Origin: Halomarina oriensis
Lineage (GTDB): Archaea; Halobacteriota; Halobacteria; Halobacteriales; Haloarculaceae
Length of the DNA stretch: 64,000 bases
Reading direction: 5' to 3'
Assembly: GCF_009791395.1 (NCBI RefSeq)
Contig: NZ_WSZK01000015.1
Coordinates: 558,001 to 622,000, forward strand
The notes below the pieces were generated by a model. The model had not been told where the DNA came from, searched no databases, and worked only from the letters and a program-made list of their open reading frames with translations. Below are positions 1 to 8,661 of the stretch, in pieces; the stretch's first letter is position 1; every line of letters starts with the position of its first letter. Both the position numbers and the translations under genes were made by a program.

Positions 1-1
1 C

Positions 2-208
2 GGGTGGACGCTCGTCTACACCGGTATCCACTTCTACGCGGTCAACGCCGGGCAGTACGCCGTCTTCGGCGTCCTCAGCGGCGTCGTCGTCATCTTCACC
101 GCGCTCTACATCTCCGCGTCGGCCCTGCTCGTCGGCATCGTCGTCAACGTCGCGGTGGCCACGCGGCGAGACGACGTCCCTCACGTCGCCCGACGTCACG
201 AGCGATAG
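2..208 (+). CDS. YihY/BrkB-like membrane protein, C-terminal fragment
   Basis: The window opens inside this gene; only the last 68 codons and a TAG stop are present. The visible part is a hydrophobic stretch (roughly residues 18-55) with the pattern of the final transmembrane helices of the YihY/BrkB (UPF0761) family, including a small-residue run ending in VGIVVNVAV, then a short basic-acidic tail. The family forms polytopic inner-membrane proteins of unsettled function, although old annotations call them ribonuclease BN. Assignment rests on a short C-terminal piece, so another polytopic family is possible. It converges on trmG10 with about 23 bp between the stops. Confidence 0.55.
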   Translation, partial: GWTLVYTGIHFYAVNAGQYAVFGVLSGVVVIFTALYISASALLVGIVVNVAVATRRDDVPHVARRHER

Positions 209-231
209 ACCGTCGAGGCGACGACCCGCCG

Positions 232-1299
232 TCACTCCAGAACGAGCGCGTACCGGTCGAGCGAGCGGTGGACGCGGTGACGGAAACGGCTCTCGACGGC
301 CCACCCCGCGTCGGCGGCCACGCCGTCCCACTCCCGGTCGGCGACGAGGACACAGCGCGGGGCGACCCGTCGCGCCTCGGTCAGTGCTTTGGAGACGAGT
401 TCCCGGAGGTCGCCGACCACCTTCGACTGGCGACCGTACGGAGCGTCGAAGACGACGGCGTCGAACGTGCCGTCGGCGAAGGGGAGGCGGGTCGCGTTCG
501 CCCGGACGAGGTCGAACGCTCCGGCCCCGTCGGCCCCGTCGAGTGCGTCGGCGAGGTTCTGCCGTGCGCCGCGGACCATCTTCCACTGGGCGTCGCTGCC
601 GACGACGTCCGCGCCGACCAGGCCGGCCTCGACGAGGACGCCGCCGGTCCCACACATCGGGTCGAGGACGCGCGTGTCGGGGCCGGCCCCCGCGACGTTG
701 ACGAGCGCACGGGCGTACAGTGGGTCCATGCTCCCCGGCTGGAAGAACGGCCGGTCGCTGGGGAGTCGCTCGCCGAACCCACGCTCGCTCCGTTCTGCGA
801 GCCAGCCGACCGCACAGACCGTCTCGCCGGCCTCGGCGTCCGGGTCGTCGGGGTCACCGCCGACGCGCGAGAACAGCGCTCGCAACTCGTGGTCGGGGTC
901 GTCGAGGTCGACGTCGAACCCGCGGCCGACGAGGACGCTCCCGAGTTCGCGCTCGACGCGCTGGGTGTCGACAGCCGTGAGACCGCGCACGTCGTTGGCC
1001 CGGACGGCGACGGTCCCGTCCCCCAGCGGTCCGTCGCGGTCGGAGACCACGGGCAGGGACGCGCGGTCGACGGTGGCGGCGTCGAGGAGTCGGCGGACGT
1101 CGTCGACGGTCGCTTCGGGCACGCTCGTCGTGCCGACGAGTCGGCTGGCGCGGTGGGTCAACGCGAGCGTCCGAACCCGACTGCCGACGCCGCGAGCGGT
1201 GGCGAGGCCCGTCGCCAGCGGCCGGACGTCGCTGCAGACGCTCGCCGCCTCGCGGCGGGCGAACGCGTCGTCCTCGCCGCCGAGTTCCAGCACGTACAC
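232..1299 (-). CDS. trmG10: tRNA (guanine(10)-N2)-dimethyltransferase TrmG10
   Basis: Class I SAM methyltransferase that in archaea makes N2-methyl or N2,N2-dimethylguanosine at position 10 of tRNA. A THUMP-like RNA-binding region (about residues 60-145) precedes the Rossmann domain, with SAM motif DPMCGTGG near 213-220 and catalytic motif DAPYG near 285. Most relatives have (D/N)PPY, so the Ala is a mild deviation. The start is ambiguous. GTG at 1299 gives the family-like N-terminus VYVLELGGE. An in-frame GTG at 1383 would add 28 residues and sits about 28 bp below a TTTAAA box, so transcription may begin there and leave a leader of about 80 nt. Confidence 0.85.
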   Translation of the reverse strand: MYVLELGGEDDAFARREAASVCSDVRPLATGLATARGVGSRVRTLALTHRASRLVGTTSVPEATVDDVRRLLDAATVDRASLPVVSDRDGPLGDGTVAVRANDVRGLTAVDTQRVERELGSVLVGRGFDVDLDDPDHELRALFSRVGGDPDDPDAEAGETVCAVGWLAERSERGFGERLPSDRPFFQPGSMDPLYARALVNVAGAGPDTRVLDPMCGTGGVLVEAGLVGADVVGSDAQWKMVRGARQNLADALDGADGAGAFDLVRANATRLPFADGTFDAVVFDAPYGRQSKVVGDLRELVSKALTEARRVAPRCVLVADREWDGVAADAGWAVESRFRHRVHRSLDRYALVLE

Positions 1300-1386
1300 A
1301 TCCGCGTTCGTCCGGGCGCAGGCAAGAGCGTGCCGATAGTACCGGAACTGCCACGAACGACGACCTGTCAGTCCGACCCCCACACA

Positions 1387-1416
1387 CTTATAAAGGTTAA
1401 ATACGTGGTTTAAATC
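1387..1416. promoter_or_regulatory. Compact divergent promoter of tbp and trmG10
   Basis: This AT-rich interval in GC-rich DNA holds two TATA-like boxes. TTATAAAGGTTAAA (1389-1402) lies 21-34 bp before the tbp ATG on the plus strand. TTTAAA (about 1409-1414), read on the minus strand, lies about 28 bp before the GTG at 1383. The two pre-initiation complexes would overlap, so the genes may compete for TBP, one of their own products. Confidence 0.6.
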
Positions 1417-1422
1417 GTGTCA

Positions 1423-1986
1423 ATGACCGACCCCAAGGAAACCATCAACATCGAGAACGTGGTGGCCTCGACGGGCATCGGCCAGGAGCTGGACCTCCAG
1501 AGTGTTGCGATGGACCTCGAAGGGGCCGACTACGACCCCGAGCAGTTCCCTGGTCTCGTCTACCGGACCCAGAACCCCAAGAGCGCGGCGCTCATCTTCC
1601 GTTCCGGGAAGATCGTCTGCACGGGCGCGAAGTCGACCGACGACGTCCACGAGAGCCTGCGCATCGTCTTCGACAAGCTCCGTGACCTCCAGATTCAGGT
1701 GGACGAGGACCCCGAAATCGTCGTCCAGAATATCGTCACCTCGGCCGACCTCGGGCGGACGCTCAACCTGAACGCCATCGCCATCGGCCTCGGTCTGGAG
1801 AACATCGAGTACGAACCCGAGCAGTTCCCCGGTCTCGTCTACCGCCTCGACGACCCCGACGTCGTCGCGCTCCTGTTCGGGTCGGGAAAACTCGTCATCA
1901 CCGGCGGGAAACAGCCCGTCGACGCCGAGCACGCGGTCGACAAGATCGTCTCGCGGCTCGAAGACCTCGGGCTGCTCGACGGCTGA
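1423..1986 (+). CDS. tbp: TATA-box-binding protein TBP
   Basis: General transcription factor that binds the TATA box and recruits TFB and RNA polymerase. The 187-residue protein is two pseudo-repeats of about 90 residues, each with the block YxPEQFPGLVYR and a GKxVxTG strand (RSGKIVCTG in the first, GSGKLVITG in the second). Length and acidity are normal for haloarchaeal TBPs. ATG at 1423 starts with the conserved MTDPKETINIENVVAS; a GTG two codons upstream (1417) is possible but unneeded. Haloarchaea often encode several TBPs; whether this is the main one cannot be told from the window. Confidence 0.97.
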   Translation: MTDPKETINIENVVASTGIGQELDLQSVAMDLEGADYDPEQFPGLVYRTQNPKSAALIFRSGKIVCTGAKSTDDVHESLRIVFDKLRDLQIQVDEDPEIVVQNIVTSADLGRTLNLNAIAIGLGLENIEYEPEQFPGLVYRLDDPDVVALLFGSGKLVITGGKQPVDAEHAVDKIVSRLEDLGLLDG

Positions 1987-2040
1987 CTCGCGCGACACGA
2001 CAACGCAGGATACAACCCCCCAGCGGTCGAACGATGGGGT

Positions 2041-2415
2041 ATGATTCCGGCGCAGGTGGACGTGACGGGGGGCGGGATGCTGGCTATCGTCGTCACGTTC
2101 CTCCTCGCGTGGCTGTTCTACTCGGTCGCGCTCCACCTCGCGGCGACGTTCTTCCTCGGCGACGTCCCCACGCAACGAGCGGCGACGGCGGCGCTCGCGC
2201 CCGCCGTGTTCTCGATGCTGCTCCAACTCGGTCAGATCGGTGGGGCTGACATCCCCATCGCCGTCTTCATCGTCCTCTCGTTCGTCGCCGCGCTGTTCGC
2301 CATCCACCTCGTCTACCGCCTGCGCTGGACGACGGCGACGGCGTTGACGCTGCTGTACTTCGCGTTCGCGTTCGCACTCGGACTGGCGCTGTACAACATC
2401 ATCACCTTCCTGTGA
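2041..2415 (+). CDS. Conserved haloarchaeal four-helix membrane protein
   Basis: Small hydrophobic protein of 124 residues with about four predicted transmembrane segments (roughly 12-35, 50-68, 72-92, 98-120) and no recognised catalytic motif. Its stop overlaps the GTG start of the following CPBP protease gene by 4 bp, so the two are almost certainly co-transcribed and may work together in the membrane. Function is unknown. Confidence 0.75.
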   Translation: MIPAQVDVTGGGMLAIVVTFLLAWLFYSVALHLAATFFLGDVPTQRAATAALAPAVFSMLLQLGQIGGADIPIAVFIVLSFVAALFAIHLVYRLRWTTATALTLLYFAFAFALGLALYNIITFL

Positions 2416-3350
2416 GCACCCTCTACACCGCCGACCGGCGACTTCGCGCACCGATTCGACTCCTCCTCGGGAGCCTCCTCATCGTCGTCGCCGCCTCGCT
2501 CGTGACGGCCACCGTCACCCCGTTCGGGAGCGCACGACTCCTGCTCGTCACCGCCAGCGGCGTCGGCGCGACGTTCGGCGTGTTGCTCGTCGCGCGCGTC
2601 GTCGACCGGCGGACGTTCGCGGACCTCGGACTGGACCTCGACCGGCGGTGGGCCGTGGACCTCGTCGCCGGCCTGGTGCTCGGCGTCGTCCTGATGGCGG
2701 GCGTGTTCCTCGCGCAACTGGCCGGCGGGTGGGCGCGTATCGCGCAGGCTGGCGTCCCGGACCTCGTCGGCTGGTTCGGCACGCTCGTGCTCTTTCTCGT
2801 CGTCGGCTTCTACGAGGAACTGTTCGTCCGCGGGTGGCTGTTGACGAACGTCGCCGAGGGGTTCGCGTGGCTGGGCGAGCGCCTCGCCACCGCCATCGCC
2901 GTCTTCGCCTCGGCCGCCGTCTTCGGCGTCCTCCACCTCGCCAACCCGAACGCGACGCTCGCGAGTACACTGGGCATCACCGCCGCCGGCGTCTTCCTCG
3001 GGTGGGCGTTCGTCCGCACCGCGAGCCTCGCGCTCCCGGTGGGCGTCCACGTCACGTGGAACTTCGCGCAGGGGTCGGTGTTCGGCTTCCCAGTCAGCGG
3101 CATCGGGACGCCCGCCACCGTCGTCGAGACGGCCGTGACCGGCCCGGAACTCGTGACCGGCGGGGCGTTCGGTCCCGAGGCGGGACTCGTCGGCCTCGGC
3201 GCGTCGGTAGCGGGCACGCTCGCCGTCTCCGGATACGTTCGGCTCCGGGGCGTGCCGTCGCTGTCGGAGGCGCTCGCGTGGACGACGGTCCCCGAACTCG
3301 TCGCCCGAGGCGACGAACGGCCGGACGCCGGCGCCGACGGGACGGACTGA
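2412..3350 (+). CDS. CPBP family intramembrane metalloprotease
   Basis: Polytopic membrane protein of 312 residues with the CPBP (CAAX protease and bacteriocin-processing, Abi) signature: EExxxR at residues 135-140 (EELFVR) and FxxxH at 171-175. These residues form the metal-dependent active site in the Rce1 fold. About eight hydrophobic segments are visible. The GTG start overlaps the previous stop in a GTGA arrangement. Haloarchaea have many CPBP proteins with mostly unknown substrates; protein maturation or quality control at the membrane is an inference. The C-terminal 30 residues are hydrophilic. Confidence 0.85.
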   Translation: MSTLYTADRRLRAPIRLLLGSLLIVVAASLVTATVTPFGSARLLLVTASGVGATFGVLLVARVVDRRTFADLGLDLDRRWAVDLVAGLVLGVVLMAGVFLAQLAGGWARIAQAGVPDLVGWFGTLVLFLVVGFYEELFVRGWLLTNVAEGFAWLGERLATAIAVFASAAVFGVLHLANPNATLASTLGITAAGVFLGWAFVRTASLALPVGVHVTWNFAQGSVFGFPVSGIGTPATVVETAVTGPELVTGGAFGPEAGLVGLGASVAGTLAVSGYVRLRGVPSLSEALAWTTVPELVARGDERPDAGADGTD

Positions 3351-3374
3351 GACCGAGGGGCCGGCGCTCGGCGG

Positions 3375-4223
3375 CTACTCCACCAGTCGCTCGATCTCGG
3401 TGACGAGGATACCGGTCGCCCCCTCCTCGCGGAGTTTGGCGATGGTCTCGAACACGTCGCGTTCGTCGACGACGACGTGGACAGCGAGCGTCTCCCCACC
3501 GTTGGCGACGTCCATCACCGTCGGGCCGCCGAGACCGGGAATCACGTCCTCGACCGCTTCCAGACGGTCCCGTGGGACGTTCATCATCAGGTAGCGTTTG
3601 CCCCGTGCGGAGACGACCGACTGGAGGGCAGTGCGGACCTGCTCGGCCTTCTCGCTCCCGGCCGCGTCGGGACGGGCGAACAGGCGCACCGACGACTGCA
3701 TCACCTCCTCGACGACCGCGAGGCGGTTCATCCGCAGTGTGGTCCCCGTCGAGGTGATGTCGACGATGGCGTCGGCGATGTCGACGTGTGGCGTGAGTTC
3801 CGTGGCTCCCGACACCTCCGCGATGGCGACGTCGATATCTCGCTCGGCGAAGAACTCGCGGGTGATACGCGGGAACTCGGTGGCGACCGTGCCGCCCGCG
3901 AGGTCGTCGACCGACTCGACGTCGGACTCCTCGGGGGCGGCGAGGACGAGGCGACACTGGCCGAATTCGAGGTCCAGCAGGTCTTCGAGGGCCGTGCCGG
4001 ACTCGCGTTGCTGGTCGAGGCCCGTGATACCGAGGTCGGCCGCGCCGTCGGCGACGTACTCCGGGATGTCGGCGGCGCGGGCGAACAGGACGGTGACGTC
4101 GGGGTCGACGGTCTCGGCGTACAGTTTCCGGTCCGCGCCGTCCGTCAGGTGCAAGCCCGCGTGTTCGAGCAGGTCGATGGTCGGGTCGTGCAGACGGCCC
4201 TTGTTGGGGACGGCGATTCGCAT
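3375..4223 (-). CDS. hisG: ATP phosphoribosyltransferase HisG, long form
   Basis: First enzyme of histidine biosynthesis, joining ATP and PRPP to N1-(5-phosphoribosyl)-ATP. The 282-residue protein starts [11 protein letters not shown], the usual HisG N-terminus. It carries the two periplasmic-binding-like catalytic lobes, with a PRPP-binding block (SGTTLRMN type, here STGTTLRMN) near 175. The C-terminal ACT-like regulatory domain (about 210-282) identifies the long form, which is feedback-inhibited by histidine and needs no HisZ. ATG at 4223 is chosen on homology; an in-frame upstream extension lacks conservation. No other his genes are near, as is common in haloarchaea. Confidence 0.95.
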   Translation of the reverse strand: MRIAVPNKGRLHDPTIDLLEHAGLHLTDGADRKLYAETVDPDVTVLFARAADIPEYVADGAADLGITGLDQQRESGTALEDLLDLEFGQCRLVLAAPEESDVESVDDLAGGTVATEFPRITREFFAERDIDVAIAEVSGATELTPHVDIADAIVDITSTGTTLRMNRLAVVEEVMQSSVRLFARPDAAGSEKAEQVRTALQSVVSARGKRYLMMNVPRDRLEAVEDVIPGLGGPTVMDVANGGETLAVHVVVDERDVFETIAKLREEGATGILVTEIERLVE

Positions 4224-4563
4224 TGGTGAGTGGTGCATTGGAGGGAGGTTGTGTGTTTCGCCGCTAGCAGGTGGTTGGTGGTGTGAGAAGTGAGTGGGAG
4301 CGACCAGTGAGAACGCCGCCGAAGCCCTCGACCCAACGACTCGCGCGACCACGTCTGCGCTCCTCGTTCGCTGTCGCTCACTGCGGTGCTTGCCGGGTCG
4401 TGCGTCGTCCTTGGTCCTCGCCCTTCGAATCCACCAGGACCGCCGCGGCAGCCCTGCCCTTTCCCGAGTCGCGCGGCCTCACGTGCGCTCGGCACACGCT
4501 CCCGGCCACCGGCACCTCCACGATCCCGACACACTAACGCCCCCACCACGAAAAGCCGGCCAC
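4224..4563. other. Intergenic region between hisG and dadD
   Basis: Gene-free 340 bp between two divergently oriented genes, so it must contain both promoters. The middle part (about 4310-4450) resembles the dispersed, GC-rich, stem-forming intergenic repeats of haloarchaea, with alternating GCTCCTCGTTCGCTG-like and GTCGCTCACTGCGG-like stretches. No convincing open frame or RNA gene was seen. Confidence 0.4.
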
Positions 4564-5871
4564 ATGACCACACTCGGCATCACCGACGGGCAGGTGTTGC
4601 GACCGGACGGAACCGTCGAGAGAGCGGACGTCCTCGTCGACCAGGAGACCGGCGAGATTCTCGACGTCGAACCCGACATCGGGACGAGCGCCGACGAGAC
4701 GCTGGACGCGAGCGACTCGCTCGTCATGCCGGGCCTCGTCAACGCCCACACCCACGCCGCGATGACGCTCCTCCGGGGGTACGCCGACGACAAACCCCTC
4801 GAATCGTGGCTCCGCGAGGACGTCTGGCCCGCCGAGGCCGAGTTGACCCCCGACGACGTCGCCGCGGGCACGAAACTGGGGATGCTGGAGATGATTCGCT
4901 CGGGCACCACCGGATTCGTCGACATGTACTTCGAGGTGCCCGACGTCGTCGCGGCCATCGACGAGTCGGGGATGCGCGCTCGCGTCGGCCACGGCGTCGT
5001 CACCGTCGGGAAGGACGACGAGGCCGCCCACGAGGACGCCGCCGAGTCGATCGCCGTCGCCCGCGAGTTCGACGGCGCGGCCGACGGCCGGGTCCGGACC
5101 GCGTTCATGCCCCACTCGCTGACGACGGTGAGCGAGGCGGTGTTCCGCGAGTACGTCCCGCGAGCACGCGAGGAGGGCGTCCCGGTCCACCTCCACGTCA
5201 ACGAGACGCGCCACGAGGTCGACCCTATCGTCGAGGAACGAGAGATGCGGCCCGTCGAGTACGCCCGCGATGTGGGCCTGTTCGACCCCGCATCCGACGA
5301 ACGGGACTTCCTCGCCCACGGCGTCCACAGCGATTCGAGCGAAGTGGAGACGCTCGCGGAGGTGGGCGGGGGCGTCGTCCACTGCCCGGCCTCGAACATG
5401 AAACTCGCCAGCGGGATGGCTCCCGTGCAGGCGATGCTCGACGCGGGCGTCCCCGTCGGACTGGGCACCGACGGCGCGGCGTCGAACAACGACCTCGACC
5501 TGTTCGGCGAGATGCGCGACGCCGCGATGGTCGGGAAACTCGCCACGGACGACGCCAGCGCCGTCGCCGCCCCCGACGTGGTCCGGATGGCGACCGAGGG
5601 GGGCGCGACGGTCGCGGGACTCCCCGGCGGGCGCATCGAACCCGGCGCGGCCGCGGACCTCGCCGTCGTCGGCCTCGACGGCCCCCACCTGACGCCCGCC
5701 CACGACCTGGTGAGCCACCTCGTCTACGCCGCGTCGGGACGGGACGTGCGCCACACCGTCTGTGACGGGCAGGTGCTGATGCGCGACCGTGAGGTGCTGA
5801 CGCTCGACGCCGAGGCGGTGCAGGAGGCGGCGAGCGAACGGGCGTTCGACCTCGTCTCGCGGGCGGAGTAG
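4564..5871 (+). CDS. dadD: Amidohydrolase, 5'-deoxyadenosine/SAH/MTA deaminase type
   Basis: Zinc amidohydrolase of 435 residues in the MtaD/DadD family, which deaminates 5'-deoxyadenosine, 5'-methylthioadenosine or S-adenosylhomocysteine to the inosine form. Metal ligands are visible: HTH at 62-64 (NAHTHAAM), HLHVNE near 209-214 with the catalytic Glu, a further His in LAHGVH, and the Asp in GLGTDG. It is followed by the secreted protein gene and then ahcY, a functionally related gene about 1.3 kb away. Substrate preference cannot be read from sequence; guanine or cytosine deaminase activity is less likely. Confidence 0.85.
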   Translation: MTTLGITDGQVLRPDGTVERADVLVDQETGEILDVEPDIGTSADETLDASDSLVMPGLVNAHTHAAMTLLRGYADDKPLESWLREDVWPAEAELTPDDVAAGTKLGMLEMIRSGTTGFVDMYFEVPDVVAAIDESGMRARVGHGVVTVGKDDEAAHEDAAESIAVAREFDGAADGRVRTAFMPHSLTTVSEAVFREYVPRAREEGVPVHLHVNETRHEVDPIVEEREMRPVEYARDVGLFDPASDERDFLAHGVHSDSSEVETLAEVGGGVVHCPASNMKLASGMAPVQAMLDAGVPVGLGTDGAASNNDLDLFGEMRDAAMVGKLATDDASAVAAPDVVRMATEGGATVAGLPGGRIEPGAAADLAVVGLDGPHLTPAHDLVSHLVYAASGRDVRHTVCDGQVLMRDREVLTLDAEAVQEAASERAFDLVSRAE

Positions 5872-6044
5872 GGGGCGACGACCACCGGACCGAACGCGAA
5901 CCACTCGATTTGGCCCTGAACGCCGAGAGGAGCTTTTGAACGTTCTAACGGGTTCTCTCTCCGTCTCTCGGTAGCTCCGAACGCTCCGAACCGGCTGAAC
6001 TTACTGACTAACTTATTTGAAGTACATTCAGTTATTCGAGTGTG

Positions 6045-7076
6045 ATGAGCACCAGTCGAAGTCTGTTCGCCGTGTGTGCGACGGCGTTGCTCGTGGTCGG
6101 TGCGTTCTCCACGGGAGCGGTCGCACTCGGAGCACAGTCGGCCGGCGGCCTCGCCGTCGACGTGAGCCAGTCCGAGAACGTCGTCGTGACGGTCACGGAC
6201 GACGGGGCCGGCGTCGAGAACGCCAGCGTCACCGTCGCACCCGTCGAGGAGAACGTCAGCGTCGCCACCGGCGAGTACACGACCGACGCGAACGGGACGG
6301 TCGCTCTGGAGACGCCCGAAGAAGACGTCGCCGTCGTCGTGACGGCCACGACCGACGACGACGTCGCCAGCACTACCGTCACGCTGGTCGGGGCGGAGGA
6401 GGCCGACGAGTTCGACGTCACCGTCGACCAGGACGACGGCGTGACCGTGTCGGTCACCGAGAACGACTCGGGCGTCACGAACGCCTCCGTCACGGTCGAC
6501 CCACCGGTCACGAACAGCTCCACGTACGCGGGCGTCGGGAACTACACGACCGGTCCGAACGGGACGGTCGCCCTCCCGACCCCCGAGGAGAACGTCACGG
6601 TCGACGTGACCGCGACGGCGGACGACGAGACGGCCACGACGTCGGTGATGCTCGCCGTCGAGGACGACGAGGAACCGGAGAGCTTCGGCGCTCGCGTCTC
6701 CGCGTTCGTCCGTGAACTGCTCGGCGGTGAGGACGGTGACTCGGAGAAGCCGTTCGGTCAGGTCATCTCCGAGTTCGTCACCGAGAACAACCCCGGTACC
6801 GACGAGAAGCCCGACCACGCCGGTCCGCCGGAGCACGCCGGCGCGAAGGACAAAGACGACGAGAGCGACGACGAAGACGAGGAGGACGACGACCGTCGCG
6901 GTCCACCCGAACACGCGGGGAACGACAAGGGCGACCAGAGGGACAAGTCGACCAAGAAGCACGGTGCGGAAACCGACGACGAGGACGACGAAGAAGAAGA
7001 GAACGAGGACGACGAGGAGACCCAAGAGGAGGAGCGCCGAGCCTCCCACGGCCCCGTCGTCAGCGTCGACTTCTGA
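6045..7076 (+). CDS. Secreted acidic protein with two Ig-like repeats and a charged tail
   Basis: A Sec-type signal peptide (basic start, hydrophobic core to about residue 30, Ala-rich end) precedes two similar beta-rich modules. Both contain GVxNASVTV, an NGTVAL loop and a closing alternating VDVTATA strand, as in carboxypeptidase-regulatory-like or invasin-type domains. Many N-x-S/T sequons suggest N-glycosylation. The last 110 residues are highly acidic and contain two copies of a GPPEHAG motif. No C-terminal anchor or lipobox is seen, so it is probably released or held by charge. ATG at 6045 follows a TTATTT box at about 6013. Function unknown. Confidence 0.7.
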   Translation: MSTSRSLFAVCATALLVVGAFSTGAVALGAQSAGGLAVDVSQSENVVVTVTDDGAGVENASVTVAPVEENVSVATGEYTTDANGTVALETPEEDVAVVVTATTDDDVASTTVTLVGAEEADEFDVTVDQDDGVTVSVTENDSGVTNASVTVDPPVTNSSTYAGVGNYTTGPNGTVALPTPEENVTVDVTATADDETATTSVMLAVEDDEEPESFGARVSAFVRELLGGEDGDSEKPFGQVISEFVTENNPGTDEKPDHAGPPEHAGAKDKDDESDDEDEEDDDRRGPPEHAGNDKGDQRDKSTKKHGAETDDEDDEEEENEDDEETQEEERRASHGPVVSVDF

Positions 7077-7161
7077 GCGGGCCTCGCCGACACCGAGCGA
7101 TTATCCGATTTCTCGACCCGGTAGCGGTAGCGTTTTCCTGTCCCCCCCGGTCGATGCAGAC

Positions 7162-8559
7162 ATGACCGAGACCGTCAGCGAGTACCTCACGACGGCGACG
7201 GCCGACGAGGAGTCGGACGTGGCCTTCGAGAGTCTCGCGGCCGCGCAGGAGTCGGGGCGCAAGAAAATCGACTGGGCACGCCAGCACATGCCCATCCTCG
7301 CCGCCCTGCGCGAGGAGTTCGAGGAGTCGACGCCGTTCGAGGGCCAGCGCATCGCCATGGCGATGCACGTCGAGGCCAAGACCGCCGCGCTGACCGAGAC
7401 GCTCGCCGCCGGTGGCGCACAGGTCGCCATCACGGGCTGTAACCCGCTGTCGACCCACGACGACGTGAGTGCCGCGCTCGACGCCAACGAGAACATCGAC
7501 TCCTACGCGAAACGCGCCGTCGACGACGAGGAGTACTACGAGGCCATCGAGGCGACCATCGCCATCGAACCCACCGTCACCGTCGACGACGGCGGCGACC
7601 TCGTCCTCCGCATCCACGAGAAACACCCCGACCTCGTCGAGGGCATCATCGGCGGCTGTGAGGAGACGACAACGGGCGTCCACCGTCTGCGTGCGATGGA
7701 CGACGACGGCGCGCTCGACTACCCCGTCTTCGCGGTCAACGACACGCCGATGAAACGCCTGTTCGACAACGTCCACGGCACCGGCGAGTCCTCGCTGGCG
7801 AACATCGCCATGACGACGAACCTCTCGTACGCGGGCAAGAACGTCGTCGTCGCGGGCTACGGCGACTGTGGCCGCGGTGTCGCCAAGAAGGCCGCCGGCC
7901 AGAACGCCCACGTCATCGTCACCGAAGTCGACCCACGCCGTGCGCTCGAAGCCCACATGGAGGGCTACGAGGTCTGCTCCATGCAGGAGGCCGCCGAGAA
8001 GGCCGACGTGATTCTGACGACGACGGGCAACCGCGACGTCGTCACGGCCGAGCACTTCGAGGTGATGAACGACGGCGTCCTGCTCGCCAACGCGGGCCAC
8101 TTCGACATCGAAGTCAATCTCGACCAGCTCTCCGATATGGCGACGAACGTCCGTGAAGTCCGGGACGGCGTCCGCGAGTACGAGATGGACGACGGCCGCC
8201 GCCTGAACGTGCTGGCGGAGGGGCGCCTCGTCAACCTCGCCGGCCCGCTCTCGCTGGGCCATCCGGTCGAAGTGATGGACCAGAGCTTCGGCGTGCAGGC
8301 GGTCTGTGTCCGCGAACTCGTCGCCGCCGACAAGGGCGGCCTCGGCGAGCGTATCGCAGAGCGCGTTCGTGAGCGACTGGGTCGGAGCGGTGGCCTGACG
8401 CCAGCGGGCGAGCGAACCTACGACGCGGGCGTCCACGACGTGCCCGACGCGCTGGACCGCGAAGTCGCGCGTATCAAGCTGAACGCCGAGGGCATCGACA
8501 TCGACGACCTGACCGACGAACAGGTCGAGTACATGGGCGACTGGCAGCACGGGACGTAA
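7162..8559 (+). CDS. ahcY: Adenosylhomocysteinase / S-inosylhomocysteine hydrolase family
   Basis: NAD-dependent hydrolase that recycles S-adenosylhomocysteine, the product inhibitor of SAM methyltransferases. The 465-residue protein has the family blocks: DWARQHMPILA at the N-terminus, FDNVHGTGESS before the cofactor domain, the NAD loop GYGDCGRG, an NAGHFDIE segment and a C-terminal region reaching toward the active site. An extra Arg-rich stretch (near residues 395-420) is longer than in many bacterial enzymes. Some archaeal members act on S-inosylhomocysteine; the nearby DadD-type deaminase makes that possible here. ATG at 7162 gives a normal haloarchaeal start. Confidence 0.95.
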   Translation: MTETVSEYLTTATADEESDVAFESLAAAQESGRKKIDWARQHMPILAALREEFEESTPFEGQRIAMAMHVEAKTAALTETLAAGGAQVAITGCNPLSTHDDVSAALDANENIDSYAKRAVDDEEYYEAIEATIAIEPTVTVDDGGDLVLRIHEKHPDLVEGIIGGCEETTTGVHRLRAMDDDGALDYPVFAVNDTPMKRLFDNVHGTGESSLANIAMTTNLSYAGKNVVVAGYGDCGRGVAKKAAGQNAHVIVTEVDPRRALEAHMEGYEVCSMQEAAEKADVILTTTGNRDVVTAEHFEVMNDGVLLANAGHFDIEVNLDQLSDMATNVREVRDGVREYEMDDGRRLNVLAEGRLVNLAGPLSLGHPVEVMDQSFGVQAVCVRELVAADKGGLGERIAERVRERLGRSGGLTPAGERTYDAGVHDVPDALDREVARIKLNAEGIDIDDLTDEQVEYMGDWQHGT

Positions 8560-8610
8560 GCCGGCCACTACCGCCCGAAACGGCCGAATTCGATTCTTGC
8601 CTACACACCT

Positions 8611-8634
8611 AACAACCGTTCGTTATTTTTACTT
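8611..8634 (+). terminator. T-rich terminator-like tract after ahcY
   Basis: A pyrimidine-rich tract with TTATTTTTACTT (8621-8632) lies about 60 bp past the ahcY stop. Archaeal RNA polymerase terminates at T-runs without needing a hairpin. ACCTAACAA, the motif repeated in the integrated element, occurs once just before it (8607-8615), probably by chance. Confidence 0.4.
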
Positions 8635-8661
8635 CGCTCTCGGTTCTGATTGAGACGGCCG

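Noticed and set aside
4-1413. Very long plus-strand open frame antisense to trmG10
   Set aside because: High GC leaves few stops in this frame; the protein is Arg-rich with no fold signal, whereas the minus-strand frame has clear methyltransferase motifs.
8607-8615. ACCTAACAA outside the integrated element
   Set aside because: A single copy with no partner; one match in this length of DNA is expected by chance.
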